Source of the DNA: Micromonospora arborensis
Lineage (GTDB): Bacteria; Actinomycetota; Actinomycetes; Mycobacteriales; Micromonosporaceae
Direction of reading: 5' to 3'
Length of the DNA: 43,759 nucleotides
Assembly (NCBI RefSeq): GCF_003205615.1
Contig: NZ_PYBV01000033.1
Location: forward strand, 28,590-72,348
The notes below the pieces were generated by a model. It searched no databases and was not told where the DNA came from. It saw only the letters and a program-made list of their open reading frames with translations. The position numbers were made by a program, and so were the translations under genes. The number at the start of each line of letters is the position of its first letter. Within the stretch, counting starts at the first letter, position 1. Positions 31,011 to 39,211 of this stretch are shown one piece after another.

Positions 31011-31616
31011 TCAGCCGTACGCGCGGATGACGCGGCCGGTGTCGTTGCCTTCGACGCAGCGCAGGTAGTGGTCGACGAGTTGATCCATCGGCACTGGACG
31101 CAGGCCGGGGAAGTGTTCGCCGTGGGTGTCGACGGAGTCGTCGATCATCGTGGGGCTGACGACATTGATCCGCATACCCCGTGGCAGCTCGATCGCGGCG
31201 GACAGAGCAAAGCTGTGCAGGGCGCCGCTGATGACGCCGCCGCCGGTCACGTGCGGCCATGCCTGGTCGGCGAAGATGCCGGACGTCAGCGTGAAGGAGG
31301 CACGATCGGCGCAGTGGTGCTGGCCGGTGAGGACCAGGTCGACCTGCCCGAAGAACTTGGCTCGCATGTTCTCGTACAGCGCGTCCGGTGTCAGTGTCGT
31401 GAACTCGTCGAGCGCACCGTGCGCGGCGATGCTGACGACGCTGTCGACCGTCCCGACCTCGTGGTACATGGCCTCGATGGTGGCGTGTGCGGTGAGGTCG
31501 ACGTGCACGCTGCCCGAGGTACGGCCGGCCACGACGACGTCGTGACCGTTGGATCGCAGCGCGGGCACCAGTCGTCGTCCGATGGTGCCCGCGCCGCCGA
31601 CGACGATGATCCTCAT
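31011..31616 (-). CDS. Short-chain dehydrogenase-like protein lacking YxxxK
   Basis: Rossmann-fold protein of 201 aa (MRIIVVGGAGTIGRRLVPAL, VVSIAAHGAL for the NAG motif region, INVVSPTMIDDS). The usual catalytic Tyr-xxx-Lys pair is missing: the matching segment reads GGGVISGALHSFALSAAIEL. Short SDR-like proteins of about 200 aa with this change are known, so it may be a reductase using other residues or a nucleotide-binding protein. ATG 31616 follows GGAGGAG. It lies 79 bp after the NTF2-like gene and is probably co-transcribed with it. Confidence 0.85.
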   Translation of the reverse strand: MRIIVVGGAGTIGRRLVPALRSNGHDVVVAGRTSGSVHVDLTAHATIEAMYHEVGTVDSVVSIAAHGALDEFTTLTPDALYENMRAKFFGQVDLVLTGQHHCADRASFTLTSGIFADQAWPHVTGGGVISGALHSFALSAAIELPRGMRINVVSPTMIDDSVDTHGEHFPGLRPVPMDQLVDHYLRCVEGNDTGRVIRAYG

Positions 31617-31695
31617 CGTGGTTCTCCTCCCGAGGTCGGCTCGACTGAGCGGAGTCCCGCCCGCAGTGCCGGCATCGACTCCACGGCTGACCGGC

Positions 31696-32124
31696 TCACG
31701 CCAGCCGATCGGGCAACGGGGCGAGCGCGTAGTTGTTCCACACGTAGTTGTCCATCTGATGCTGGTCGGCGGAGAGGTTGACCACCCGGTCGATCTTGCC
31801 TTCGGCGGTGAAGTGCCACACCAGTGCCCACAGGGTGTCGACCTTGCCGATGCCCTCGGTGGTCCAGCCGCGGTGGATGTCGACCACGTACCCCTCGTTG
31901 GCTTCCAGGAACAATGGTTCGGCCTGGAATCCGGCCCTGCCCAACTCGGTGAAGAAGGCCGCGACCTCCTCCACGCCCCGCTTGGTGCCGGACAGCGGGT
32001 GGTGGCCGGGGATGGTCCACTCGACGTCATCGGTCAGCACGGCCCGCATGGCCGGGATGTCGTAGCTCGCGTAGGCGGTGAAGAACCTGTTGATCGTGTC
32101 GATCTTCGACGTCTTGTCGCTCAT
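31696..32124 (-). CDS. NTF2-like / SnoaL-like protein
   Basis: Single-domain alpha+beta cone protein of 142 aa (IDTINRFFTAYASYDIPAMRAVLTDDVEWTIPGHHPLSGTKRG ... is the family pattern; the key part is DVEWTIPGHHPLSG). Members include polyketide cyclases, isomerases and ligand-binding proteins, so the reaction cannot be named. ATG 32124 follows GGAGCGGAA. It is the first gene of the pair with the SDR-like gene and divergent from the LysR regulator. Confidence 0.85.
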   Translation of the reverse strand: MSDKTSKIDTINRFFTAYASYDIPAMRAVLTDDVEWTIPGHHPLSGTKRGVEEVAAFFTELGRAGFQAEPLFLEANEGYVVDIHRGWTTEGIGKVDTLWALVWHFTAEGKIDRVVNLSADQHQMDNYVWNNYALAPLPDRLA

Positions 32125-32218
32125 GGGGTTCCGCTCCAGCCGCTGTTTCTGTTGACGTGGTGAATCCTGGGTCCCCCCGGTCGCGACCGTCCAATACCTG
32201 CATCCATAACCTGGCGGC

Positions 32219-33130
32219 ATGGATGTCGACACACGGCTGCTGCGCTACTTCGCTGTGGTCGCGGAGGAAGGCCATCTCACCCGGGCGGCAGGGCGGCTGT
32301 TCGTGTCCCAGCCGGCGTTGACCAAGCAGGTCAAGCAGTTGGAGACCCAACTCGGGGTCGAGTTGTTCACCCGGTCCCGGGCTGGCATGGCCCTCACCGA
32401 GGCGGGGCGCAGCCTGGCCGAACGGGCACCGGCCGTGCTGCAGGCGTGGGACCTGGCGCTGCGCGAGACACGCCGCGCGTCCAGCCGGGCCGCTCACGTG
32501 CTGCGTGTCGGGTTCGTGGCCAGCGCCGCCAACGAGAGCACGCAGACGATCGTGGCGGCGTTCACACGCCGCCGTCCCAGCTGGCGAGTGGACATGCGCC
32601 AGACCGACTGGTCCGATCCGACCGCCGGGTTGGCCGACGGGCTGGTGGACGTCGCGCTGCTGCGACTGCCGCTTCCGGGACAGGACCAGCTGCGGGTGGA
32701 GGTCGTACTCACCGAGCCGCGTTGGGTCGCCCTGCCCAGCTCTCACCCACTCGCCGAACTCGCCGAGATCCCGTTCCAGCGGTTGTGGGACGAGCCCTTC
32801 ATCGCCACACCGCCAGAGTCGGGCTGGTGGCGTGACTACTGGCTGGCCACCGACGAACGCGATGGTCACGAGGTCCGCATCGGTGCGGTCGCCCGCAACC
32901 CGGATGAGTGGCTCTCGGCCATCGCCAACGGTTACGGCGTCAGCCTCACCCCGGAAGCCACCGCCCGCTTCTACCAGCGTCCCGGGGTCATCTACCGGCC
33001 CGTCACGGGTGTCAGCCCCAGCCAGGTCGGGGTCGCCTGGGCCCCCGCCGATGACGACAACCAGGTGGTCGGCGACTTCGTCCGTGCCTGCCTCCAACAC
33101 CGTGCCTCCCCGGACATGCCTGGCGGATGA
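32219..33130 (+). CDS. LysR-family transcriptional regulator
   Basis: Regulator of 303 aa. The N-terminal winged HTH is complete (LRYFAVVAEEGHLTRAAGRLFVSQPALTKQVKQLE pattern; SQPALTKQ recognition helix at about 30-37). Residues about 90-300 form the effector-binding domain. It is transcribed away from the NTF2-like/SDR pair with 94 bp between, the usual LysR arrangement, so that pair is its likely target. There is no Shine-Dalgarno; TAACCT (32207-32212) ends 6 nt before the ATG, pointing to a leaderless mRNA. Confidence 0.93.
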   Translation: MDVDTRLLRYFAVVAEEGHLTRAAGRLFVSQPALTKQVKQLETQLGVELFTRSRAGMALTEAGRSLAERAPAVLQAWDLALRETRRASSRAAHVLRVGFVASAANESTQTIVAAFTRRRPSWRVDMRQTDWSDPTAGLADGLVDVALLRLPLPGQDQLRVEVVLTEPRWVALPSSHPLAELAEIPFQRLWDEPFIATPPESGWWRDYWLATDERDGHEVRIGAVARNPDEWLSAIANGYGVSLTPEATARFYQRPGVIYRPVTGVSPSQVGVAWAPADDDNQVVGDFVRACLQHRASPDMPGG

Positions 33131-33172
33131 GACCACCTGTGCGGTAGCGGCGGTCGGCCGTCGGGGCTCTGG

Positions 33173-34054
33173 TCAGGTGCGCGGCCGGAACGGGGCGAGG
33201 GTGGCACGGATCTGGTCCGCCGCGCCCCAGTCGTCGTCGAACTGGGCCAGCACGGCGAGGTGTTGTCGCAGCTGGATGATCGGCATGCGGGTCCGCCAGT
33301 CGCTGTCGAGCGAGGTCAGCTCCGCATAGACCGCGAAGAACCGTTGCGCCTCGGGCGGGGGCGAGGTGGACCACACATGGGCGAGGTCGACCTCGGCCCA
33401 CAGGTAGGACACGGCCGGGTCGATCAGCGCGGGCTGCCCGTCCGGGGTGGCCAGGATGTTCTGTGCCCACAGGTCGCCGTGCGTCAGGCAGGCCGGCCGG
33501 TCCGGCAGCAGGTCGGGCAGGCGGCGGCACAGCCGCTCCAGCGCCGCCCGGTCCGCGGAATCGAGTGCCGCCTCGACGCGGGGCTGCCCGAGCCACCGAA
33601 GCAGCCGGTGCTGTGCGAAGAACGCGAAGCCGTCGTCGTCGAACGTATTGATCTGGCGGCGGCGACCCAGCCAGTTGTCGCGGTGCCAGCCGAAGCGGGG
33701 ATGCGTCGTGCTCAGGTGCATGTGGGCGAGCGCGTGTGCGAACTGTTCCCAGAAGGTCTCGCTGTGCGGCCTCGGGCGAAGCACCGACAGGACAAGCAGC
33801 TCCCGCCCGGCCATGATCACCTCGGGTGTCGCCACGCCGCCGAACTCGCGCAGGGCGGTCAGTCCTTCGGCCTCCGCCACGAAGACGTCGTCGGCCGGCG
33901 CGTCGGCGAAGGCCTTGACGAACACCGGCGGCGCGTCCCGGCGGGTCGCTATCCCGGCGAGCGCCGCGACCCCGCCCGTCGCCGGCTCCACTGTGACGAC
34001 GTCGCGTATTCCGGCCCGGAGCAGGCGCTCCACCAGGAATGTCGCCGAACGCAT
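33173..34054 (-). CDS. Fructosamine kinase-family protein
   Basis: Kinase-fold protein of 293 aa similar to fructosamine-3-kinase and aminoglycoside phosphotransferases: catalytic loop HGDLWAQNIL and metal-binding DPAVSYLWAEVDLAHVW are diagnostic of the FN3K group; FWEQFAHALAHMH and FGWHRDNWLG also fit. It may repair glycated amines or proteins by phosphorylating the sugar. Antibiotic resistance is unlikely from the motif set. No Shine-Dalgarno; TAAGAT ends 6 nt before the ATG on the minus strand. It converges on the LysR gene. Confidence 0.87.
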   Translation of the reverse strand: MRSATFLVERLLRAGIRDVVTVEPATGGVAALAGIATRRDAPPVFVKAFADAPADDVFVAEAEGLTALREFGGVATPEVIMAGRELLVLSVLRPRPHSETFWEQFAHALAHMHLSTTHPRFGWHRDNWLGRRRQINTFDDDGFAFFAQHRLLRWLGQPRVEAALDSADRAALERLCRRLPDLLPDRPACLTHGDLWAQNILATPDGQPALIDPAVSYLWAEVDLAHVWSTSPPPEAQRFFAVYAELTSLDSDWRTRMPIIQLRQHLAVLAQFDDDWGAADQIRATLAPFRPRT

Positions 34055-34180
34055 CCGGTGATCTTAGGAGTTCGACGGTTCGAGGGGGAGGGCTGGCGGC
34101 CCCGAGGTGTGATCGTACGAATGTGTCGGTGGGTGTGTCCATAATCACTGGATCTGCTCACGGACGGTTCGGAGGACGTT

Positions 34181-35266
34181 ATGGCAACGCTGCTCGCGAT
34201 CGGCACGGCCAAGGGGTTGTTTCTCGCCACCAGCGGCGACGACCGGCGTACCTGGGAGATCACCGGCCCCCACTTCCCGATGACCGGCGTCTACGCGGTC
34301 GCGGTCGACACCCGTCGTTCCACCCCGCGGCTGCTCGCCGGGATGACCAGCTCACACTTCGGGCCCAGCGTCGCCACCAGCGACGACCTCGGCGCCTCCT
34401 GGGACGAGCCCGACCAGGCGCCGGTCGCGTTCCCGGCCGACACCGGCGTATCCCTCGGGCGGGTCTGGCAGCTGATGCCGGCCGGTCCCGACCAGCCCGA
34501 CGTGGTCTGGGCCGGCACCGAGCCGTCCGCGCTGTTCAAGTCCACCGATGGTGGCCGCAGCTTCGAGCTGGTCCGCTCCCTCTGGGACCACCCGCACCGC
34601 CCGCAGTGGGAGGCCGGCTTCGGCGGCCAGGCCATCCACACCGTGCTGCCCCACCCGCGTGACCCGGCCCGGCTGCTGGTCGCCATGTCCACCGGCGGCG
34701 TCTACCGCTCGGAGGACGCCGGCGCGAGCTGGGCGCCGGGCAACACGGGCATCCGCGCCTACTTCATGCCCAACGAGTGGCCGGAGTTCGGCCAGTGCGT
34801 GCACAAGGTCGCCCGGGACGCCGGCAACCCCGAGCGGCTGTACGCGCAGAACCACCACGGCGTCTACCGCTCCGACGACGACGGCCGCACCTGGTCCTCG
34901 ATCGCCGACGGGCTGCCCAGCGACTTCGGCTTCCCGATGGTGGCCCACCCGAGGCGGGGCGGCATGGTGTGGACCTTCCCGTTGGTGGCCGACAGCGAGC
35001 GGTTCCCGGCCGACCACCGCTGCCGGGTGTTCCGCTCCGCCGACGCCGGCGGCAAGTGGGAGCCGCTGTCGGTGGGGCTGCCCGAGGGACCGTTCTATCC
35101 GGCGGTGTTGCGCGACGCGATGTGCGCCGACGAGGCCACCCCCGGTGGGGTCTACTTCGGCACCCGCTCCGGCTCGGTTTACGCCAGTCGCGACGAGGGC
35201 GACTCCTGGTCCCTTGTGGCGGCACACCTGCCGGACGTGCTCTGCGTTCGTGCCGCGGAGGTCTGA
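34181..35266 (+). CDS. BNR/Asp-box beta-propeller protein
   Basis: Protein of 361 aa without signal peptide, built from beta-propeller blades with Asp-boxes: SDDLGASW, STDGGRSF, SEDAGASW, SDDDGRTW, SADAGGKW and SRDEGDSW. Such proteins are annotated as sialidase-like or photosystem-assembly-like, but no sialidase catalytic set is evident, so it is probably a cytosolic propeller of unknown role. GGAGG lies 5 nt before the ATG. The ThiS/MoaD-like gene follows 2 nt after the stop, implying a functional pair. Confidence 0.87.
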   Translation: MATLLAIGTAKGLFLATSGDDRRTWEITGPHFPMTGVYAVAVDTRRSTPRLLAGMTSSHFGPSVATSDDLGASWDEPDQAPVAFPADTGVSLGRVWQLMPAGPDQPDVVWAGTEPSALFKSTDGGRSFELVRSLWDHPHRPQWEAGFGGQAIHTVLPHPRDPARLLVAMSTGGVYRSEDAGASWAPGNTGIRAYFMPNEWPEFGQCVHKVARDAGNPERLYAQNHHGVYRSDDDGRTWSSIADGLPSDFGFPMVAHPRRGGMVWTFPLVADSERFPADHRCRVFRSADAGGKWEPLSVGLPEGPFYPAVLRDAMCADEATPGGVYFGTRSGSVYASRDEGDSWSLVAAHLPDVLCVRAAEV

Positions 35267-35268
35267 GC

Positions 35269-35544
35269 GTGGTCACCGTGCTGCTGCCCGGCCCGCTGCG
35301 CGGCGAGGCCGGCGGTGCGAGTCGGCTGAGCATCACCGCCGCCGGAACGCTGCGGGCGGTCCTCGACGAGGTGGCCACCGAGCATCCGCGGCTGGCCCGA
35401 CGGATCCGCGACGAGCGAGGCGAACTGCGCCGTTACGTCAACATCTTCGTCGACGGTGAGGACTGCCGGCACTCGGGCGGTCTGGCCACCCCGGTCGCCG
35501 ACGACGCCGAGGTGCAGGTGTTGCCGTCGGTCGCCGGCGGTTGA
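35269..35544 (+). CDS. ThiS/MoaD-family small sulfur-carrier-like protein
   Basis: Ubiquitin-fold protein of 91 aa ending in SVAGG. The C-terminal Gly-Gly is what ThiS, MoaD and ubiquitin-like modifiers need for adenylation and thiocarboxylation or conjugation. Features: TLRAVLDEVATEHPRLARRI, RRYVNIFVDGEDCR and DDAEVQVLPSVAGG. No adenylyltransferase gene is nearby. GTG 35269 is 2 nt after the BNR gene, so the two are co-translated. Confidence 0.86.
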   Translation: MVTVLLPGPLRGEAGGASRLSITAAGTLRAVLDEVATEHPRLARRIRDERGELRRYVNIFVDGEDCRHSGGLATPVADDAEVQVLPSVAGG

Positions 35545-35597
35545 GCCGATTACGGGTCACCCGCGTCCGCCCTGGCATGGCGGGCGGCGCCGTGCCT

Positions 35598-35671
35598 GAT
35601 CCACTCCGTGTCGGCGAGGTGGCGGTGTCCCGGGCTCCGGATACCGCAAGGTCGCGGACCTGGAGTTGATC
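35598..35671. repeat. Palindromic intergenic element A (copy A2, 74 bp)
   Basis: Runs from GATCCACTC to GAGTTGATC with arms GTCGGCGAGGTGGCGGTGTC and GATACCGCAAGGTCGCGGAC that pair at about 70%. It aligns without gaps with 12426-12499. It lies in the 378-bp gap 35545-35922 before the monooxygenase gene. The rest of that gap shows no gene. Confidence 0.88.
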
Positions 35672-35922
35672 TCGACAATGGTGGTCGTGGTCGACGCGCG
35701 GCAGCCGGTTCGTCGGGCAGGTGGATCTGCGGCGGGCCGGGTGGCCTCTTTGTCCGACCTGCCCCTCGGGCCGAGCTCGGTTGCCGGCCGATCGTCCGTG
35801 TCCGGGAGTGACCGGCGCCACTGCGAGCCATGCCCCGTACGGAATAGTTGCGGCGTCAAATAAGTTGTGAGCTGCGTCCGGGTGACCACGAAGGTCCCGG
35901 TTCGACAAGCGAGGAGCTGGTC

Positions 35923-37062
35923 ATGCAGTTCGGAGTCTTTACCGTCGGCGACGTCACGGTTGACCCGACCACCGGGCGGGAGCCGACCGAGCATGAGCGG
36001 ATCAAGGCGATGGTCGCCATCGCGCTCAAGGCCGAAGAGGTCGGTCTGGACGTCTTCGCCGCCGGCGAGCACCACAACCCGCCGTTCGTGCCCTCGTCAC
36101 CGACCACCATGCTCGGCCACATCGCGGCGCGTACCGAGCGGCTGCTGCTGTCCACCGCGACCACGCTGATCACCACCAACGACCCGGTGAAGATCGCCGA
36201 GGACTACGCGATGCTGCAGCACCTGTCCGACGGTCGGGTGGACCTGATGATGGGCCGCGGCAACACCGGCCCGGTCTACCCGTGGTTCGGTAAGGACATC
36301 CGCGCCGGGATCCCCCTCGCGATCGAGAACTACGACCTGCTGCACCGGCTGTGGCGCGAGGACGTGGTCGACTGGAAGGGCAAGTACCGCACCCCGTTGC
36401 AGTCGTTCACCTCGACGCCGCGCCCGCTCGACGGCGTGCCCCCGTTCGTCTGGCACGGCTCGATCCGCAGCCCGGAGATCGCCGAGCAGGCCGCCTACTA
36501 CGGCGACGGCTTCTTCGCCAACCACATCTTCTGGCCCAAGGAGCACACCCAGCGGATGGTGGAGCTCTACCGCCAGCGGTACGCGCACTACGGCCACGGC
36601 ACCGCCGACCAGGCCATCGTCGGTCTCGGCGGGCAGGTGTTCATGCGACGCAACTCGCAGGACGCGGTCCGCGAGTTCCGGCCGTACTTCGACAACGCCC
36701 CGGTCTACGGGCACGGGCCGTCGCTGGAGGAGTTCACCCGGGAGACGCCGCTGACCGTGGGCAGCCCGCAGCAGGTCATCGACCGTACGCTGGGCTTCCG
36801 CGAGTACGTCGGCGACTACCAGCGGCAGCTGTTCCTGATGGACCACGCGGGCCTGCCCCTGAAGACCGTGCTGGAGCAGCTCGATCTGCTCGGCGAGGAG
36901 GTCGTGCCGGTGCTGCGCAAGGAGTTCGCCGCGCTGCGTCCCGCGCACGTGCCGGAGGCGCCGACCCACGCCTCGATGGTCGCCGCGGCCGGTGGCGCCA
37001 AGGACAGCACCGTCCACGCCGTCGACGACGTGACGGGCAAGGCGCCGGAGGTGACCCGATGA
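35923..37062 (+). CDS. CE1758-family FMN-dependent luciferase-like monooxygenase
   Basis: Luciferase-like (LLM) TIM-barrel flavoenzyme of 379 aa, with FGVFTVGDVT, AEEVGLDVFAAGEHHNPPFVPSSP, STATTLITTNDPVKIAEDYAMLQHLSDGRVDLMMGRGNTGPVYPWFG and HGSIRSPEIAEQAAYYGDGFFANH. It resembles the actinobacterial CE1758 family, which is always paired with a CE1759-type FMN reductase; here the next gene is such a protein, overlapping by 4 nt (ATGA). The substrate is unknown. ATG 35923 follows GAGGAG. Confidence 0.92.
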   Translation: MQFGVFTVGDVTVDPTTGREPTEHERIKAMVAIALKAEEVGLDVFAAGEHHNPPFVPSSPTTMLGHIAARTERLLLSTATTLITTNDPVKIAEDYAMLQHLSDGRVDLMMGRGNTGPVYPWFGKDIRAGIPLAIENYDLLHRLWREDVVDWKGKYRTPLQSFTSTPRPLDGVPPFVWHGSIRSPEIAEQAAYYGDGFFANHIFWPKEHTQRMVELYRQRYAHYGHGTADQAIVGLGGQVFMRRNSQDAVREFRPYFDNAPVYGHGPSLEEFTRETPLTVGSPQQVIDRTLGFREYVGDYQRQLFLMDHAGLPLKTVLEQLDLLGEEVVPVLRKEFAALRPAHVPEAPTHASMVAAAGGAKDSTVHAVDDVTGKAPEVTR

Positions 37063-37694
37063 CGCACCGCACCCTGGCTGTGGTCTCGGCGGGGCTGAGT
37101 CAGCCCTCGTCGACCCGGCTGCTCGCCGACCAACTCGCCGCGGCCACCCGCGACGAGCTGGTCCGGCGCGGCTCCGAGGTGGAGCTGCACGTCGTCGACC
37201 TGCGGGAGTACGCCCACGACGTGGTGAACAACATGCTCACCGGGTTTCCGCCGACGGCGCTGCGCGAGGCCATCGACGCGGTGACCGGGGCGGACGGGAT
37301 CATCGCCGTCACCCCGATCTTCAGCGCCTCCTACAACGGCCTGTTCAAGTCCTTCTTCGACGTGTTGGATGCCGAGTCGTTGGTCGACCGGCCGGTGCTG
37401 ATCGGGGCCACCGGCGGCACCGCACGACACTCCCTGGCCCTGGAGCACGCGGTCCGACCGATGTTCGCCTACCTGCGTTCGGTGGTGGTCCCGACCGCGG
37501 TCTTCGCCGCCCCGGAAGACTGGGCGGACGGCACCGCCGACGGCGCGTTGCGTGCTCGGATCCTGCGCGGCGCCGGCGAGCTGGCCGACCAGATCGAGCG
37601 TCGGCCACCGGCCAGTGGCCCCGCCGACCCGTTCGCCCTCACCACCGACTTCCTCCAGATGCTCGGCGGAGGGCCAGACGCCCCGGTCAGCTGA
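37059..37694 (+). CDS. CE1759-family FMN reductase
   Basis: Flavodoxin-like NAD(P)H:FMN reductase of 211 aa (VVSAGLSQPSSTRLLADQLA phosphate loop; VTPIFSASYNGLFKSFFDVLD flavin site; IGATGGTARHSLALEHAVRPMFAYL). It should supply reduced FMN to the monooxygenase it overlaps. Its stop codon overlaps the 3' end of the convergent universal stress gene by 8 bp, inside a perfect palindrome. Confidence 0.92.
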   Translation: MTHRTLAVVSAGLSQPSSTRLLADQLAAATRDELVRRGSEVELHVVDLREYAHDVVNNMLTGFPPTALREAIDAVTGADGIIAVTPIFSASYNGLFKSFFDVLDAESLVDRPVLIGATGGTARHSLALEHAVRPMFAYLRSVVVPTAVFAAPEDWADGTADGALRARILRGAGELADQIERRPPASGPADPFALTTDFLQMLGGGPDAPVS

Positions 37695-37699
37695 CCGGG
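37682..37699. terminator. 18-bp perfect palindrome holding both convergent stop codons
   Basis: CCCGGTCAGCTGACCGGG. The TGA of the FMN reductase (37692-37694) and the TGA of the universal stress gene (complement of 37687-37689) lie symmetrically within it. With no loop-sized spacer it is not a classic terminator, so the assignment as a termination site is tentative. Confidence 0.45.
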
Positions 37700-38565
37700 T
37701 GCGGGTGGGCGACCAGCACCGGGCAGTGCGCGTGCCCGATCGCCGCCTGGCTGACCGAGCCGAGCAGCAGACCGGTGAAGCCGGCCCGGCCCCGGGTGCC
37801 CACGACCAGCAGCGACGCCGTGCCGCTGGCCTCGATGAGCCCCTGGGCCGCGCCGGCCGCCCGGACCGGATGCTCCCGCACCACCAGACCGGGGTGCGCG
37901 GCGCGAACCGCCGCGGAGGCGTCGGCCAGCAGCCGTACCGCCTCGGCCTGGTACGCGGCCTGTGACTCCTCTGCCTCCTCCGGCACCGCACGGTCCCCCT
38001 CCGACGGGCCCACGTGCACCAGCACCAGCGGCACATCCCGCAGCGCCGCCTCGTCGGCGCCGTAGCCCACGGCGAGCCGGGACGACTCGGACCCGTCGAC
38101 GCCCACCAGCACCGGGCCGCCCATCGGAATCGGCTGCGCATCCGGTCGGACCACCAGCACCGGGCAGTGCGCGTGGGCGGCCACCTGCGCGCCGACCGAG
38201 CCGAGCAGCAGCCCGGCGAACCCGCCCAGCCCTCGACTGCCCACCACGACCAACTCCGCCCGGCGGGACTCCTCGACCATCGTGATGCCGGGACCGCCGG
38301 CGACCTGGCGCACCTCGACGACCAGGCCGGGCCACCGCTCAGCCAGGTCGGCCGCCGTGCGTTCCAACATTCGCTGTGCCTCCTCGGAGGGCACCGGCAC
38401 CCCGACGTCGTACGGGTTGATCGGCACGCCGTAGCCGAGTGGGTGCAGGTAGCCGTGCACCAGGAGCAGCGGGCGGGACCGGAGCAGGGCGGCCCTGGCC
38501 GCGTGCTCCGCGGCGACGAGGCTGGACGGCGATCCGTCCACGCCCACCACGACGGGTCGATTCAT
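37687..38565 (-). CDS. Tandem-domain universal stress protein (UspA family)
   Basis: Protein of 292 aa with two Usp domains (about 1-145 and 155-290). Each has the ATP-binding start VVVGVDGSPSS / VLVGVDGSESS and the G-2x-G-9x-G(S/T) signature: VVGSRGLGGFAGLLLGSVGAQVAAHAHCPVLVV and the matching VVGTRGRAGFTGLLLGSVS. Such proteins are induced by dormancy or hypoxia in actinobacteria. ATG 38565 follows AGGGAG; an ATG nine codons upstream is less likely. Confidence 0.92.
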   Translation of the reverse strand: MNRPVVVGVDGSPSSLVAAEHAARAALLRSRPLLLVHGYLHPLGYGVPINPYDVGVPVPSEEAQRMLERTAADLAERWPGLVVEVRQVAGGPGITMVEESRRAELVVVGSRGLGGFAGLLLGSVGAQVAAHAHCPVLVVRPDAQPIPMGGPVLVGVDGSESSRLAVGYGADEAALRDVPLVLVHVGPSEGDRAVPEEAEESQAAYQAEAVRLLADASAAVRAAHPGLVVREHPVRAAGAAQGLIEASGTASLLVVGTRGRAGFTGLLLGSVSQAAIGHAHCPVLVAHPHPVS

Positions 38566-38701
38566 CGGCACTCCCTGGGTCGGTCCGGTCATTGTCGACC
38601 GTTTACCTTCCGCCGGGACGCCGGACGCGCCGCCGCGCCAGCACCCGAGCCCGGCCGGCCGGCGGTCCCCACCTGCCACCGGCACTGCGTACCCTCGTCG
38701 G

Positions 38702-39202
38702 ATGACTCCTGATCTGCGGCTGCGCCCGGTCCGCGAGGACGACCTCGTCGAGTTCTTCCTGCACCAGCAGGACCCGGAGGCCAACCGGATGGCGGCCTTC
38801 GTCGCCGAGGACCCGTCCGACCGTCGGGAGTTCGCCAAGCACTGGGCTCGGGTGCTCACCAACCCGGCGAACCGGGTCCGCACCATCGAGGTCGACGGCG
38901 AGGTGGTCGGCTACGTGAGCGCCTTCCCCGTCGGCGAGCAGACCGAGGTCAGCTACTGGATCGACCCGGCCCGTTGGGGCCGCGGTCACGCCACCGCCGC
39001 CCTGGATGCCCTGCTGCGCGAGCTGCCCCGGCCGGTGCACGCCCGCGCCGCCAAGGACAACGCCGCCTCCCTGGCGGTGCTCCGCAAGTGCGGCTTCGTC
39101 GTGATCGGTGAAGACTCGGGGTACGCCAACGGCCGCGGAGAGGACGTCGAAGAATGGCTGCTGGAGCTGCCCGCCGACGGCCCTGAGCTGGGCGGGCACT
39201 AG
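38702..39202 (+). CDS. GNAT-family N-acetyltransferase
   Basis: Protein of 166 aa of the RimJ/RimL-like GNAT type: LRLRPVREDDLVEFF, EVDGEVVGYVSAF, ISYWIDPARWGRGHATAAL-like VSYWIDPARWGRGHATAAL (acetyl-CoA loop) and NAASLAVLRKCGFVVIGED. The substrate is unknown. No Shine-Dalgarno; TACCCT (38690-38695) ends 6 nt before the ATG, suggesting a leaderless mRNA. It is divergent from the stress protein gene. Confidence 0.9.
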   Translation: MTPDLRLRPVREDDLVEFFLHQQDPEANRMAAFVAEDPSDRREFAKHWARVLTNPANRVRTIEVDGEVVGYVSAFPVGEQTEVSYWIDPARWGRGHATAALDALLRELPRPVHARAAKDNAASLAVLRKCGFVVIGEDSGYANGRGEDVEEWLLELPADGPELGGH

Positions 39203-39211
39203 TCTCGCGGA

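Noticed and set aside
33173..34054. Aminoglycoside phosphotransferase
   Set aside because: HGDLWAQNIL with DPAVSYLWAEVDLAHVW is the fructosamine-kinase form, and no resistance context is present.
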